NCBI RefSeq assembly: GCF_006968745.1
Contig: NZ_CP030118.1
Location: 2,120,654-2,184,653 of the forward strand
Source: Brasilonema sennae CENA114
Lineage (GTDB): Bacteria > Cyanobacteriota > Cyanobacteriia > Cyanobacteriales > Nostocaceae
Length of the DNA: 64,000 nucleotides
Direction of reading: 5' to 3'
Below the pieces are notes generated by a model. It made no database searches. It was not told the origin of the DNA and saw only the letters and a program-made list of their open reading frames with translations. Shown in pieces: positions 19,062 to 29,173 of this stretch. The number at the start of each line of letters is the position of its first letter. The stretch's first letter is position 1. The position numbers and the translations under genes are program-made.

Positions 19062-20167
19062 AAGTAATTATTATTATGCCGCTAGCAGAACAACGTGGCG
19101 GTAGTGAAATGACGCTTCGGGATTTGATGCAGGAGGGACGCAACGCAGGAGTCGAATGGCTGGTCATATTCCTAGAAGATGGTCCGATGGTTGAGCTGTT
19201 TCGGAAGTTTGGTGTGGATGCACGAGTTGTGCGGGGTGGGCGCGTGCGTGAAGTGCACCGTTTGTTAATGAGTGCGATCGCCATAGCTTCCATTGCCAGA
19301 CGCGAACATGCAAATGTGATCATCAGTTGGATGTGGTTAGCCCACTTAACAGGGGGACTGGCAGCATTGCTAGCCGGCATACCTGCAATGTGGTATCAGC
19401 AGGAAATTCCAGATAACAAAAACTTTCTCAAGCGCCTGGTTAATCTCATGCCAGCTCGTGGTGTCGTCACAATCACCAAAGCAATACAAAGCGCCCAATC
19501 TCAAATTTTACCAGAGCGACCAGTTTACTTAGTTAACCCTGGCGTAGCACTAGATCGGTTTAATCCTTCTGATTTACCTTCTCCTAGTGAAGCACGTTCC
19601 AAGCTGGGTTTACCGTTAGACGGTCCTTTGATTGGCATTGTTGGACGAATGCAGCGTTGGAAGGGAATACACGTTCTTGTCGAGGCAATGCCTAAAGTGT
19701 TGCAAAAGTATCCTAATGCCCATTGTGTCGTCGTTGGAGGTAAGCATGATTTGGAGCCAGATTATGAGGACTTTTTGAACGAGAAAATAGCAACTTTGGG
19801 GCTTCCAGAGAAAGTACTCCTGGCTGGACTACAGCGCAACATTCCAGAGTGGGTGCAGGCAATGGATGTTTTTGTTCATGCTTCAGATAATGAGCCATTT
19901 GGTATTGTCATTATCGAGGCGATGGCTTTAGGCAAACCCATTATTGCTGGTAATGCCGGAGGACCAACAGAAATCATCACAAATGGTCTAAACGGATTAC
20001 TCACACCCTATGGAGATGCAAACGCACTGGCTGATGCAATTCTTCGCTACCTGAACGACCAAGAATTTGCTCGCACTGCTGCCCAAGCAGCACGGCAACG
20101 TGCCCTTGATTTCTCTACCCAGCGTTACGCTCAAAACTTTATTCATGCCCTCCGTTCTGCTGTATGA
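19058..20167 (+). CDS. Glycosyltransferase family 4, last gene of the HEP-type block
   Basis: 369 residues. The N-terminus has a sugar-acceptor loop EQRGGSEMTLRDL and the C-terminal domain GRMQRWKGIHVL plus the donor motif NEPFGIVIIEAMALGKPIIAG and GGPTEII. The ATGA overlap with the polymerase-like gene implies co-translation. Transcription is convergent with the next gene (stop-to-stop gap 318 bp). Confidence 0.88.
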   Translation: MKVIIIMPLAEQRGGSEMTLRDLMQEGRNAGVEWLVIFLEDGPMVELFRKFGVDARVVRGGRVREVHRLLMSAIAIASIARREHANVIISWMWLAHLTGGLAALLAGIPAMWYQQEIPDNKNFLKRLVNLMPARGVVTITKAIQSAQSQILPERPVYLVNPGVALDRFNPSDLPSPSEARSKLGLPLDGPLIGIVGRMQRWKGIHVLVEAMPKVLQKYPNAHCVVVGGKHDLEPDYEDFLNEKIATLGLPEKVLLAGLQRNIPEWVQAMDVFVHASDNEPFGIVIIEAMALGKPIIAGNAGGPTEIITNGLNGLLTPYGDANALADAILRYLNDQEFARTAAQAARQRALDFSTQRYAQNFIHALRSAV

Positions 20168-20485
20168 AAAGTTTTAGCTTCTTCTCAAAAGGGGTGTCTT
20201 TACACTTTTTAAATTGCTCATCTTAGAGTCAGAAGGGAGTCATATCAAATCCAGGTAAATGCATATAGTTAAAGCGTTGCATAAGCGTTGAGATTTATGG
20301 ATTTATGCGCAAACTGTGGATAATCAAGCGGATTTGAGATAATTCTCTATAAACATGAGCTTAATATTTTGCAATCCTCTTGGCTGAAAAGCTCTGAGCA
20401 CGACTATATTATTACCAATTATTAAGCTCAAGTTTACAGAGAAATTCATATAACACTGAACCATTATTAATGCTAAAACTCAATA
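20168..20485. other. Convergent intergenic region
   Basis: 318 bp between the stops of two convergent GT4 genes. The only structure I see is a weak stem after the + strand gene (GTGT-CTTT-ACAC followed by TTTTT near 20195-20213). No gene. Confidence 0.4.
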
Positions 20486-21565
20486 TCAAACTGCACTAAT
20501 TGCACTATAGTTGGTCAATAATTCACGATATGTAGCTAGTGTTTCCTTATTAACTCGGGCAGCACTAAAGCGCTCTAAATTTAACTTTGCTTGGCATTTC
20601 CACTGGTCTAATTCAGAAGGATTGCTGAGTAATTTCGTCAAAGCCTTTGCCAAAGCATGACTATCTTTAGGTGGCACCAGAAGACCAGCCTGTCGATTAT
20701 CTAATGTTTCAGGAATTCCGTCTACATCGCTGGCAACAATGGCGCACCCTGCTTCCCGCGCTTCTGTCAAAACCAAACCGAAAGATTCGCAGTATGAAGC
20801 AAGCACGAAAATATCACTTGCTAGCATATACCGTTGCGGCTCTGGCTGGAAACCTTCAAAATGAATGCGATCGCTAACAGCTGTACTTTGCGCCTTTGCT
20901 TCAAATATTGCGCGATCTGGACCATCTCCCACCACATACAGATGAGCATCAGCAAACTCAGTAGCAATTTCTACAAATGCATCAATTAACTCACCAATTC
21001 CTTTGCGTTTATACATCCCTGCTACAGTGGTAATAGCAGGACGGTGTAAGGGTAGAGGCTGACATTCTGTAATGTTAGGATGACGAGGAGTGCCCAATGT
21101 GCCGTTGGACACTACCCGTAATTTATGCTTCGGTATACCACGCTTTACCATTGAATCGGCTACTGCACTGCTGACAGCAATGACACGATCAGCTAATCCC
21201 ATCAGTATTGCGCTTCGCTGAAACTCATTATGCACTGTAGACACTAAACCATAGGAGGACATTCTCAAAAGTGCACCGAGCACAACTCCTGTCATCATAT
21301 GGGCATGGACGATATCTGGCTGAAATTCTTGTAAAATACCCCAATAATGCCATGCAGCTTTGGCAACATTAAGCGGCGTTCTCGACTGATTTAGTTGAAA
21401 GTGTCTAACACCATAACGTTCCAGTAATGTTTCATATTCTCCTCCAGCAGATGCCACAGCGACATCGTAACCAAGCTTGGCTTGCAAGCAGGCTAAGTCT
21501 ATCGCAACATTAACAATACCGTTACCTATTTCTTGGACGTGGTTTGTAATATGTAGTATCCGCAT
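20486..21565 (-). CDS. Glycosyltransferase family 4
   Basis: About 359 residues from the ATG at 21565, chosen because GGAGAGGACAGAA precedes it and the family-type start MRILHITNHVQEIGNGIVNV begins there; the longer upstream frame (to 21661) adds an unrelated 32 residues. The motif CESFGLVLTEAREAGCAIVAS with GIPETL marks the donor site. It follows the PIG-L gene by 108 bp on the same strand, forming a deacetylase-transferase pair that could build or trim an N-acetylhexosamine-containing glycan (inference). Confidence 0.87.
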   Translation of the reverse strand: MRILHITNHVQEIGNGIVNVAIDLACLQAKLGYDVAVASAGGEYETLLERYGVRHFQLNQSRTPLNVAKAAWHYWGILQEFQPDIVHAHMMTGVVLGALLRMSSYGLVSTVHNEFQRSAILMGLADRVIAVSSAVADSMVKRGIPKHKLRVVSNGTLGTPRHPNITECQPLPLHRPAITTVAGMYKRKGIGELIDAFVEIATEFADAHLYVVGDGPDRAIFEAKAQSTAVSDRIHFEGFQPEPQRYMLASDIFVLASYCESFGLVLTEAREAGCAIVASDVDGIPETLDNRQAGLLVPPKDSHALAKALTKLLSNPSELDQWKCQAKLNLERFSAARVNKETLATYRELLTNYSAISAV

Positions 21566-21673
21566 TTCTGTCCTCTCCACAGTGGTTGCTTGTGATACAT
21601 AATTGCTTCTTCTTAAGAATCGTATAAAATCTTCTAGTTGTAAATACGTATTAATAAGCATTTTTTACTACTT

Positions 21674-22456
21674 TTACTCAACTTTAAAAAAGATTTCATA
21701 AGATCCTAAAAATCGCTTCACAAAGCCACGAGGTAAGCCTTCAAGTTGAGAACAGTAAGAGGCGATCGCCTTGCTTTTTTTATGTTGGACTGATTCTATA
21801 GAGAGTCGGTAAGCAGCTGCTATATCATGCAACTTAAGCATAATAAATAGAGGTGCTCTCCACAATAACCAAATAGGATATTGTAGGAGTTCTACTTTGA
21901 TCCCTACTTGAGCAATTGCTTCTTTGACAAGTTCATATGTCGCCTCATGATCTTTATGGCAATCTTTTCTGTGAGGAACGTAAATTTCTTCTGGTTGAGA
22001 AAATTTTATGAGTTCAGCCAACTGCTGAATTGTTTGTTCCCGTTGCTCTTTTTGTAAATCTTGCAAAGTTCCGTCTGGCTTTTCCAAAAAGTGAATTTTT
22101 GAGGTTTCTACTCCCAAAATTTCTAAAGCTTTTACCGCCTCTTGTTTGCGAATGTGGACGATTTTTTCTTTGATTTGAGAATCGGGACCATGAGAACCCT
22201 GTCCATCAGTTAGAAAAGCCACCGTTACTGGTACTCCATGTTCTCGTTTCAGGGCAATCATACCTCCACAACCGAAGGTTTCATCATCTTGATGAGGAGA
22301 AAACACCATCGCGGATTTGTTATTAAACGCTGTTGGCTCACTTCCTTTTAGTAAAATCCACCGAAACAGTATTTTAGAGTGAATATCTTGCAGTAGATAA
22401 AGCAAGTTATTTGGAATTATTTTTTGTAAAAGTTTAAGAATCTGTTTTATCTGCAT
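21674..22456 (-). CDS. PIG-L (LmbE-like) family N-deacetylase
   Basis: 260 residues. The zinc-site motif reads FSPHQDDETFGCGG (residues ~52-65, the family's HPDDE with Q for P), and the second histidine motif is CHKDHEATYELV. Relatives remove the acetyl group from N-acetylglucosaminyl conjugates. A basic N-terminal helix without a clear signal peptide precedes the domain. It is probably co-transcribed with the downstream GT4. Confidence 0.87.
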   Translation of the reverse strand: MQIKQILKLLQKIIPNNLLYLLQDIHSKILFRWILLKGSEPTAFNNKSAMVFSPHQDDETFGCGGMIALKREHGVPVTVAFLTDGQGSHGPDSQIKEKIVHIRKQEAVKALEILGVETSKIHFLEKPDGTLQDLQKEQREQTIQQLAELIKFSQPEEIYVPHRKDCHKDHEATYELVKEAIAQVGIKVELLQYPIWLLWRAPLFIMLKLHDIAAAYRLSIESVQHKKSKAIASYCSQLEGLPRGFVKRFLGSYEIFFKVE

Positions 22457-22783
22457 AAAAAAATATAGAGTTGCTTGATTTTTTTCTCGATTGCTCTACA
22501 ATGCTTCGTTGCTATTATCTCTCATGTTTGACATTTTCTTATTCAAGATGTTTTCATTTTTTATAAATACAGTATAAATTTTTCAATTTTATTGTGTTCA
22601 ACAATACATTTAGTACGGTTAATAAATACACTCAATTTTAAGCATATAGATTATGACCATGCGACTATAGTGTCATGACGTTATCAAATACAACTAAAGA
22701 AAAAACAGGCAAAGCCTGTGATAATTGCTTCGTTATTCAATTCCAAAGGAATTTGGGAACAAGTGTAAAAAACAATCATCAAC
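22457..22783. other. Intergenic region between the beta-propeller and PIG-L genes
   Basis: 327 AT-rich bases. The only feature found is the terminator at 22695-22719. The PIG-L promoter should lie in the part next to 22457. Confidence 0.4.
22695..22719 (-). terminator. Intrinsic terminator of the beta-propeller gene
   Basis: On the - strand, ACAGGC-TTT-GCCTGT is followed by TTTTTTCTTT. It lies 65 bp beyond the stop of the 728-residue gene. Confidence 0.7.
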
Positions 22784-24970
22784 TTATCGCGGTAACTGAT
22801 ACATAATCACCTTTCCTTTCAAATCTTCCTCAACAAATACTATGTACTCTCCATTTGATCGGCGAAAAGCACGGATACCATAAGGTATGTCAATCCAGCC
22901 ACTTTCACCAGCTACTTCTGGACCTGGTTTGAACTTTTGTACTTGTTCTCCTGTCGCGGCTTTGTAAACGTATACCTCTGACGTTTTCAATGTTACAGCA
23001 AATACATAATCTCCAGCGACACTCATCGCTGCTGTCATCACTTCGCGCTTTCCAGTTGTGTCATAAGGGATCACGGTTCGCCACCGGGGAGTGCGGTTTC
23101 CTTTATTCCAGTTGTCATAACGTATAATTTCAGAACCAACGACTCCAGCATCATCTCCAATCGGAGGATGTTCTTTGGTAAAGCCTGATAAATACATGGT
23201 GTCTGTATCAGGAAAATACTCAATCCTTCGCAAATCTGTAATTTGGTTAGGAGTTGTCTCCTTTTTCATAGAACTGTTGGAATAAATCGGGTTACCCTTT
23301 TGATCTAGCCCCTGTACAACAAAATGCAGGATACCAACTTTCGTTCGCAGAGTTTTCCATAAGTCGCCTTTGCTATCTACCCACCATCCTCCAAGGTAAG
23401 GATAATCTAGGGTTCTAGTATCATATTCACCCTGATCAAAAGCACCGTTACCGTTGCGATCCCGCCAGATCCAATCCTTTTCTTCCTGAGGTTGATTAGA
23501 CAGCCAACTTTGAACGGGCTTACCATGATTCATGGATGTAGCAGAAAACATAGCAGATGGTATTGCAATATAACCATCTGTAGCTGGATTAAAACGATAA
23601 ACTTCCATAAAGCTAGCATACATATCTGTGAGATACATAAAGGGTTTCCCCTGAATGCGGCGGAAGAAAACTGAAGTTGGCGATGTATGGAGGCGTGGAT
23701 CTTGGGGGTACTTAAAAGGATTTAAGGTGTAAGCCTTGTAACTCCATTGTTTACCGGATGGTTTTTTGTAGTCCATCTGGAAGTATTCATGCTTGGTGTA
23801 TACCTCTACGCCATCACTTTGAGGATCTGTATCTGCATTATCCACAAAGTGCAAACCCAGCAACTGCCATTGTAACTTTCCTGACGGCGAAAATTTTCTT
23901 AAGTCGGTTCCTGAATTATTGAAACCATTACTATTTACATAGATATTACCTGTTGCATCTGTACCCACCCCACTAATTCCGTAAAATTTTAAATTTCCAA
24001 TGTCACCAGGAACACCAGCATAAACGCCCCCCTCGACTCCGAAAGTTCCTACTTTTGCTGGCTTACCTGTAATTTTATAAATTAATATTTGCTGACGAGG
24101 TCCATTTTCTGCGACCAAAAGTCTGCCTTGATTGTCGAGTGCGATCGCACTTGGATCAACAACATCAGCAATAACCTCACCCAAACGCTTTCCTTGGCTT
24201 GAATAATGTAAAATCTGAGCAGGGCTACTGCCATTCTTGCTTTGTATAATCCACAAATTTCCCTGCTTATCAACTGTCATCTGTTTTGGATTGGGAACAG
24301 AAAAATTCCGGACTTCCGTCATTGTGTCAGTGTTGTAGACATTAACGCGGTTTGCCTCAGAAATACCCACATATAACTCTTTCCCTACTATTGCTAATCC
24401 TGTGACTGGGCTTTTTGCACTGACAATCATCATACTCTTGTCATAGCCACGCCCTCCAGCAAAACCCGCAGGCTTTCCAGACAAAGTATAGCGTCTGACA
24501 CAGTGCCAAGCTGTTTTTTCTGGTGGGTAATCTTCTGGTATCTTGCCCATTGATCCCTGCACCATAGCAAGGTAAATATATTTATCATTAATTGTTATGG
24601 CTTTGCCGCCTACACGACTCCAACCATGAAGCTCAAAGTCAGGCCCTATAACATCACCATCCTTATATATTCCTGCTTCTCTTCCAGCTTCGTCCCAAGT
24701 GCTGTTGGTGTAAACCGTGCCATCAGAACCGACATACATTCCCTCTACATAATTTTGCACCCATTTCTTACCACCACCATAAGTATTACCTATCCAAGAT
24801 GTTGTGTAGGGTTTTGTAGCAGGTATGACTGTGGCTGTAAAGTACAATGTAATACTTGTAGCAGTTATTAGACATAAAAAAAACTTGAAAAATTGTCTCA
24901 ATTGCAAATGAGTATTATTTCGTTGCCTACGATATAGTCCACCCAGATGTGAAATGAATTGATTTTTCAT
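22784..24970 (-). CDS. Secreted or membrane-anchored NHL/beta-propeller repeat protein
   Basis: 728 residues. An N-terminal hydrophobic segment (FFKFFLCLITATSITLYF, about 28-45) acts as signal or anchor. The rest is rich in propeller-like repeats with motifs such as MTVDKQGNLWIIQ, IALDNQGRLLVAEN and VGTDATGNIYVNS, as in NHL/SMP-30 domains. Function is unknown; such proteins bind ligands or carbohydrates outside the cytoplasm. It lies between glycan genes, so a role in surface polysaccharide is possible but unproven. No strong ribosome binding site precedes the ATG. Confidence 0.7.
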   Translation of the reverse strand: MKNQFISHLGGLYRRQRNNTHLQLRQFFKFFLCLITATSITLYFTATVIPATKPYTTSWIGNTYGGGKKWVQNYVEGMYVGSDGTVYTNSTWDEAGREAGIYKDGDVIGPDFELHGWSRVGGKAITINDKYIYLAMVQGSMGKIPEDYPPEKTAWHCVRRYTLSGKPAGFAGGRGYDKSMMIVSAKSPVTGLAIVGKELYVGISEANRVNVYNTDTMTEVRNFSVPNPKQMTVDKQGNLWIIQSKNGSSPAQILHYSSQGKRLGEVIADVVDPSAIALDNQGRLLVAENGPRQQILIYKITGKPAKVGTFGVEGGVYAGVPGDIGNLKFYGISGVGTDATGNIYVNSNGFNNSGTDLRKFSPSGKLQWQLLGLHFVDNADTDPQSDGVEVYTKHEYFQMDYKKPSGKQWSYKAYTLNPFKYPQDPRLHTSPTSVFFRRIQGKPFMYLTDMYASFMEVYRFNPATDGYIAIPSAMFSATSMNHGKPVQSWLSNQPQEEKDWIWRDRNGNGAFDQGEYDTRTLDYPYLGGWWVDSKGDLWKTLRTKVGILHFVVQGLDQKGNPIYSNSSMKKETTPNQITDLRRIEYFPDTDTMYLSGFTKEHPPIGDDAGVVGSEIIRYDNWNKGNRTPRWRTVIPYDTTGKREVMTAAMSVAGDYVFAVTLKTSEVYVYKAATGEQVQKFKPGPEVAGESGWIDIPYGIRAFRRSNGEYIVFVEEDLKGKVIMYQLPR

Positions 24971-25387
24971 AAAATAACAAAATGCTTAATGACTTCTCAA
25001 ATATTATTTAGTATCGTTTTACAATGAGGCTGCATAGAATAGGAAATCATTGCATCGTAATTACCCTTACAGGGGTTTTCTGTCATTATCTACATTCAAG
25101 AGTGCTCCACGTCTGGTTTTACAAAAACTTTATCAGAATCACACTATTTTTTTAAAATTCAACTTGTTTTGGGATGATACATGTTTTAAATTAGACTTGC
25201 AATATCTACTAAAAAACTTAAATAAAAAACAAGACGTATAAGATTCAACTGTTTACTTCCCTAAACAAGTATGGATGATTAAGTAGCCATCATCAACTAC
25301 GTACACTCCTGAGGATGAAAAATTTTCTCCTCTCTCCCTGCTCCCTTGCTTTTTCAAGTCAGTCATTGATGGGCGATCGCGCCCACA

Positions 25388-25419
25388 AGCAAGCATGAAA
25401 ATCTATTTTCATGCTTGCT
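25388..25419. repeat. Perfect 15-bp inverted repeat
   Basis: Arms AGCAAGCATGAAAAT and ATTTTCATGCTTGCT separated by two bases. The CATGAAAATAGATTTT sequence recurs 30 bp downstream. It is likely part of an interspersed palindromic element. Confidence 0.8.
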
Positions 25420-25462
25420 AATCACGGGAAAATCTCACGAACCTTACATGAAAATAGATTTT

Positions 25463-25497
25463 CCCTACACCCCTATACCCTTATACCCTTACACCCC
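25463..25497. repeat. Heptanucleotide STRR array (CCCTATA/CCCTTACA type)
   Basis: Five degenerate heptamers of the CCCYTAYA family in a row. The same family occurs at 31970-32000 (complement) and 35311-35358. Confidence 0.8.
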
Positions 25498-26449
25498 TTT
25501 TTCAAGTCAGGTGGGCAGGAAAATTTATCCTTAAGACAAGGGAGAGGAAAAAAGGTAGCTATGCTAAAGCGAAGGGAGTTTTAGCCAATTTGACTTTTAG
25601 TTACATGCTTGGTGTTTATTTGCGCCTTTCTACTTACTGATTCATAGTTGAGGCAAACTTCAACCATCTGTCACACTTAAAAGTCAATGGTGTCAGGAAG
25701 CTTTTCAAGGCAACCTAAATAGCAGGGATTTTTCTGATGCTATTTCACAAAAACGTTTATTATCGTTAATCCTAGAACTTATTACCTTTTTTTGCAAAAT
25801 GGATACTTAGTGATGAAAACTTGCAATCAAGAACGAACTTCGTCCCGGACGCTCAAATCTGCCTTCATCAGCCGAGACTAACCCTACTCCTACTCATTAA
25901 TGCACACTGCCTTCTGTTGAGTTTCATCTTCAGTGCAATAAGCCCACTTGCTGACTTCTTCTGTGTATCACCAATGCTAAGCTCGGTGCATGGGCATCCC
26001 CTGTTGTTTTCACCTTAAGTTTATCCTTATTTGTTAGGATTCACTCTACTAACTTAAATTCTACGTTATAACCCAACAATCATATGAACTGTTTTGTTCT
26101 ATAAAAAGATGAGATAAATGAAATGAATTTCTATTAACCTGTAATATTCGGATTATATATCCAGCAACAGAATATATGTATTGTCAGCATGAGTCAGCAT
26201 ACTGAATGAACCCAAAAAAAGGCATTAATCACGAAAACAGTACCAGAGGTAAGCAGCAGTTTAGCGGGGTATACTGCAGGATTTGCCCCATCAATAACGC
26301 CTATGCCTGCCTTCATCTGACGACGAACAGTGCTCAGACGTAGATCGACGCTTACCCAAGCGATGGAATTAATACTGTCGGTAGTTGACAACTGAGAAAT
26401 GTTAAGTAACAAGTAGACACACCCACAACCCTTACTTGGAGAAACATAA

Positions 26450-27616
26450 GTGGAAGATAATACAAAAAATGCTTTAGAATCTAAGTCTATTTTATGTATA
26501 GGACTAGGCTGGTTTCCTAAAACCCCAGGAGGATTGGAACGATATATTTATGAACTGACTCATAAACTAGCAGCAAATCAAGACAAAGTTGAATTATGTG
26601 GAGTTGGTCTACCAGAAGCTGAACCAAACTTGCCGATAAAATTGACTAACTTAGCATCACCCAGTAGTCCTATTTGGAAACGATTGTGGTGTATTCGTAA
26701 TAACTTTCAGAAAACAAGAACTGAAAAACCAGATGTCATTAACTTACATTTTGCACTATATAGTTTCCCGATTTTAGATCTTTTGCCAAAAGGTGTACCT
26801 GTCACCTTTAACTTTCATGGTCCTTGGGCTTTTGAGAGTCAAGAAGAAGTTAATGAGAAGAAATTAAGTATTCTTATCAAAGCTAAGCTGATAGAACAAA
26901 GAACATATAACCACTGCGATCGCTTTATTGTTCTTAGCAAAGCATTCGGGAATATCTTACACAAAGAGTATCACGTTCCTTGGAACAAAATTCATGTCAT
27001 CCCTGGGGGAGTTGATATTACTCAGTTTCAACCTAATCTATCACCTCAAGAGGCTCGAACAAAACTAGACTGGCCGCAAGATCGCCCAATTTTATTCACC
27101 GCCCGCCGCTTGGTGAATCGAGTTGGACTTGACAAATTATTGGACGCCTTGGCTATTATTAAGCCGAGAATTCCAGATGTTATGCTGGCGATCGCAGGAC
27201 GTGGACCACTACAAGCAACACTACAACAGCAGGCTACTGAATTAGGACTTGATCATCATGTTAAATTTTTAGGGTTCATGCCTGACGAACTCTTACCTGT
27301 TGCTTACCAAGCAGCTGACTTGAGCATCATGCCCAGTCAGTCTTTTGAAGGATTTGGATTGGCAGTAGTAGAATCTTTAGCCTGCGGTACTCCTGTTGTG
27401 TGTACTCCGGTTGGAGGAATGCCAGAAATTTTAGAACCATTTTCACCGGATTTCATTACCTCTTCCACAGAAGTTGCAGCCATTGCAGAAAGATTAGAAC
27501 AGGTGCTATTGGGAAAAGTGCCAACACCTTCACGACAAGCTTGTCGTCAGTACGCTGTCACAAACTTCAACTGGGATAAGATAGCTCAAGATGTACGGCA
27601 AGTTCTATTGGCTTAG
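26450..27616 (+). CDS. Glycosyltransferase family 4
   Basis: 388 residues from a GTG with GGAGAAACAT upstream. The N-terminal loop PKTPGGLERYIYEL and the C-terminal RRLVNRVGLDKLL and SFEGFGLAVVESLACGTPVVC motifs are GT4 hallmarks, followed by GGMPEIL. It stands 307 bp before another GT4 gene on the same strand; both may serve one surface glycan. Confidence 0.87.
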   Translation: MEDNTKNALESKSILCIGLGWFPKTPGGLERYIYELTHKLAANQDKVELCGVGLPEAEPNLPIKLTNLASPSSPIWKRLWCIRNNFQKTRTEKPDVINLHFALYSFPILDLLPKGVPVTFNFHGPWAFESQEEVNEKKLSILIKAKLIEQRTYNHCDRFIVLSKAFGNILHKEYHVPWNKIHVIPGGVDITQFQPNLSPQEARTKLDWPQDRPILFTARRLVNRVGLDKLLDALAIIKPRIPDVMLAIAGRGPLQATLQQQATELGLDHHVKFLGFMPDELLPVAYQAADLSIMPSQSFEGFGLAVVESLACGTPVVCTPVGGMPEILEPFSPDFITSSTEVAAIAERLEQVLLGKVPTPSRQACRQYAVTNFNWDKIAQDVRQVLLA

Positions 27617-27923
27617 CTGTAACACAATAACAAGAAAAAACTAAAATCTCTTGAGGCTGCTTTGGTAACTTTTTCCTTTGCAGTCGTACCATATACAAAA
27701 CCTCGTGCAAAAATCAATTTGAAGAAAATTAAACCACAGATAAACCTTGCCCTTTGTGAGGTGTAGGTATGAGCAAAGCGCGTTTGGTAAGCTTGGGCAG
27801 CAGATACACACAGATAAATTATCTGTGTTAATCTGTGGTTCTAAAGATCCATTAATCATACTTCTGCAAGAACAAGAAGTTTACTGTTAATGGCTGCTGA
27901 TCACTGAAATTATTAAAGATGAT
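27617..27923. other. Intergenic region with an inverted repeat
   Basis: A 13-base inverted pair (AAACCACAGATAA near 27731, TTAATCTGTGGTT near 27828) flanks CACAGATAAATTATCTGTG. This is a palindromic interspersed repeat rather than a gene. Confidence 0.5.
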
Positions 27924-29102
27924 ATGAAAATTCTCTTCCTAGATCAAAGTGGTAAACCAGGTGGGGCTGAACTGTGTTTAATAGATATCGCCAAACCTTA
28001 TAAAGATAGCTCTTTAGTGGGATTATTTGCTGATGGTTCTTTTAGAAATTTACTAGAACAAAATCACATTCCGGTTCAAGTTCTCACAAATCAGGTTATA
28101 CAAGTTCGTAAAGAAAGCAGTTTAGCGCAAGGATTAGGCAGTCTGGCTCAAATTCTGCCTCTGATTTCTAAAGTTGTGCAAAAAGCCAGAGAATTTGATT
28201 TAATTTACGCGAATACGCAAAAAGCCTTAGTTGTTGGCGCACTAGCAAGTTTTTTCAGCCGTCGTCCTTTGGTCTATCATTTGCATGATATTCTTTCCCC
28301 AGAGCACTTTAGCCAAACCAACCGTCGCATTGCTGTAACTTGCGCCAATCGTTTTGCATCACTCGTCATTGCCAATTCTCAAGCAAGTCAAGCAGGCTTC
28401 GTAGCAGCAGGAGGACGTTCAGATATCACTGAAGTGGTTTACAATGGCTTTGACCCGAAAAATTATCAAACCCACGAGTCCGATGTCAGTCAAATTAGAC
28501 AACAACTGGGGTTAGATGGACAATTTGTTGTCGGACACTTTAGCCGTCTCGCACCTTGGAAAGGACAGCATATATTAATAGAAGCACTCGCACAATGTCC
28601 TGTTGATGTCACAGCAATCTTAGTCGGTGACGCACTGTTTGGAGAACAAGAATATGTCCAGCACTTACACCAACAGGTGACAGCGCTGGGACTAGAAAAC
28701 CGAGTCAAATTTTTAGGATTTCGTTCAGATGTTCCCCTGCTGATGGCGGCAACTGACTTAGTTGCACATACCTCAACCGCCCCAGAGCCGTTTGGTAGAG
28801 TGATTGTAGAGGCTATGCTCTGTGGAAAACCTATTGTGGCTGCAAAAGCTGGCGGTGCAGTAGAATTAGTAGAGCACGGTGTCAATGGTTTCTCAGTCAC
28901 ACCAGGAAAACCTGATGAATTAGCACAAGTGATAACCACCTGTCTAAAAGAACCACAGAAGATTGCGACGATCGCTCATCATGCACAAACTACAGCCAGC
29001 CAGCGTTTTGATGTCACAGCCATTAATCAGCAAATTGCCGTGCTGCTCAATAAGTTATCAAAAAGAACTCAGAACTCAGAACTCAGAACTCAGGAGAAAT
29101 AA
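27924..29102 (+). CDS. Glycosyltransferase family 4 with repeat-derived tail
   Basis: 392 residues. The start MKILFLDQSGKPGGAELCLI contains the GGAE acceptor loop; the donor site is PEPFGRVIVEAMLCGKPIVAA with GGAVELVEHG. The last ~13 residues (from KRTQNSELR) are encoded by a GAACTCA heptamer array, so the ancestral C-terminus probably ended near residue 379. Confidence 0.87.
   Translation: MKILFLDQSGKPGGAELCLIDIAKPYKDSSLVGLFADGSFRNLLEQNHIPVQVLTNQVIQVRKESSLAQGLGSLAQILPLISKVVQKAREFDLIYANTQKALVVGALASFFSRRPLVYHLHDILSPEHFSQTNRRIAVTCANRFASLVIANSQASQAGFVAAGGRSDITEVVYNGFDPKNYQTHESDVSQIRQQLGLDGQFVVGHFSRLAPWKGQHILIEALAQCPVDVTAILVGDALFGEQEYVQHLHQQVTALGLENRVKFLGFRSDVPLLMAATDLVAHTSTAPEPFGRVIVEAMLCGKPIVAAKAGGAVELVEHGVNGFSVTPGKPDELAQVITTCLKEPQKIATIAHHAQTTASQRFDVTAINQQIAVLLNKLSKRTQNSELRTQEK
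29065..29092. repeat. GAACTCA heptamer x4 within the 3' end of a GT gene
   Basis: Four perfect GAACTCA units. They are read in frame as repeated TQNSELR-type residues before the stop codon. Confidence 0.9.
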
Positions 29103-29173
29103 GTATCGCCAGAGAAAAGCGATGGTTTCTATACACAAATCCTAAACCTTAGAAAGCAGCTTCTAGGACCCAA

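Larger units (their letters stand above)
24971..26449. other. Long intergenic region with repeats
   Basis: Nearly 1.5 kb without a supported gene. Notable parts are the perfect palindrome at 25388-25419, a heptamer array at 25463-25497, and a repeated 12-mer TTTTCAAGTCAG at about 25347 and 25499 bracketing both. 25805-26020 and 26194-26412 contain open frames of 65 and 72 codons with no recognisable similarity. Confidence 0.4.

Noticed and set aside
25050-25241. 63-codon frame after the beta-propeller gene
   Set aside because: No ribosome binding site, no recognisable similarity, AT-rich random-looking composition.
26194-26412. 72-codon frame on the - strand before a GT4 gene
   Set aside because: Composition is ordinary intergenic and no domain is visible; it could be gene debris but I cannot support it.
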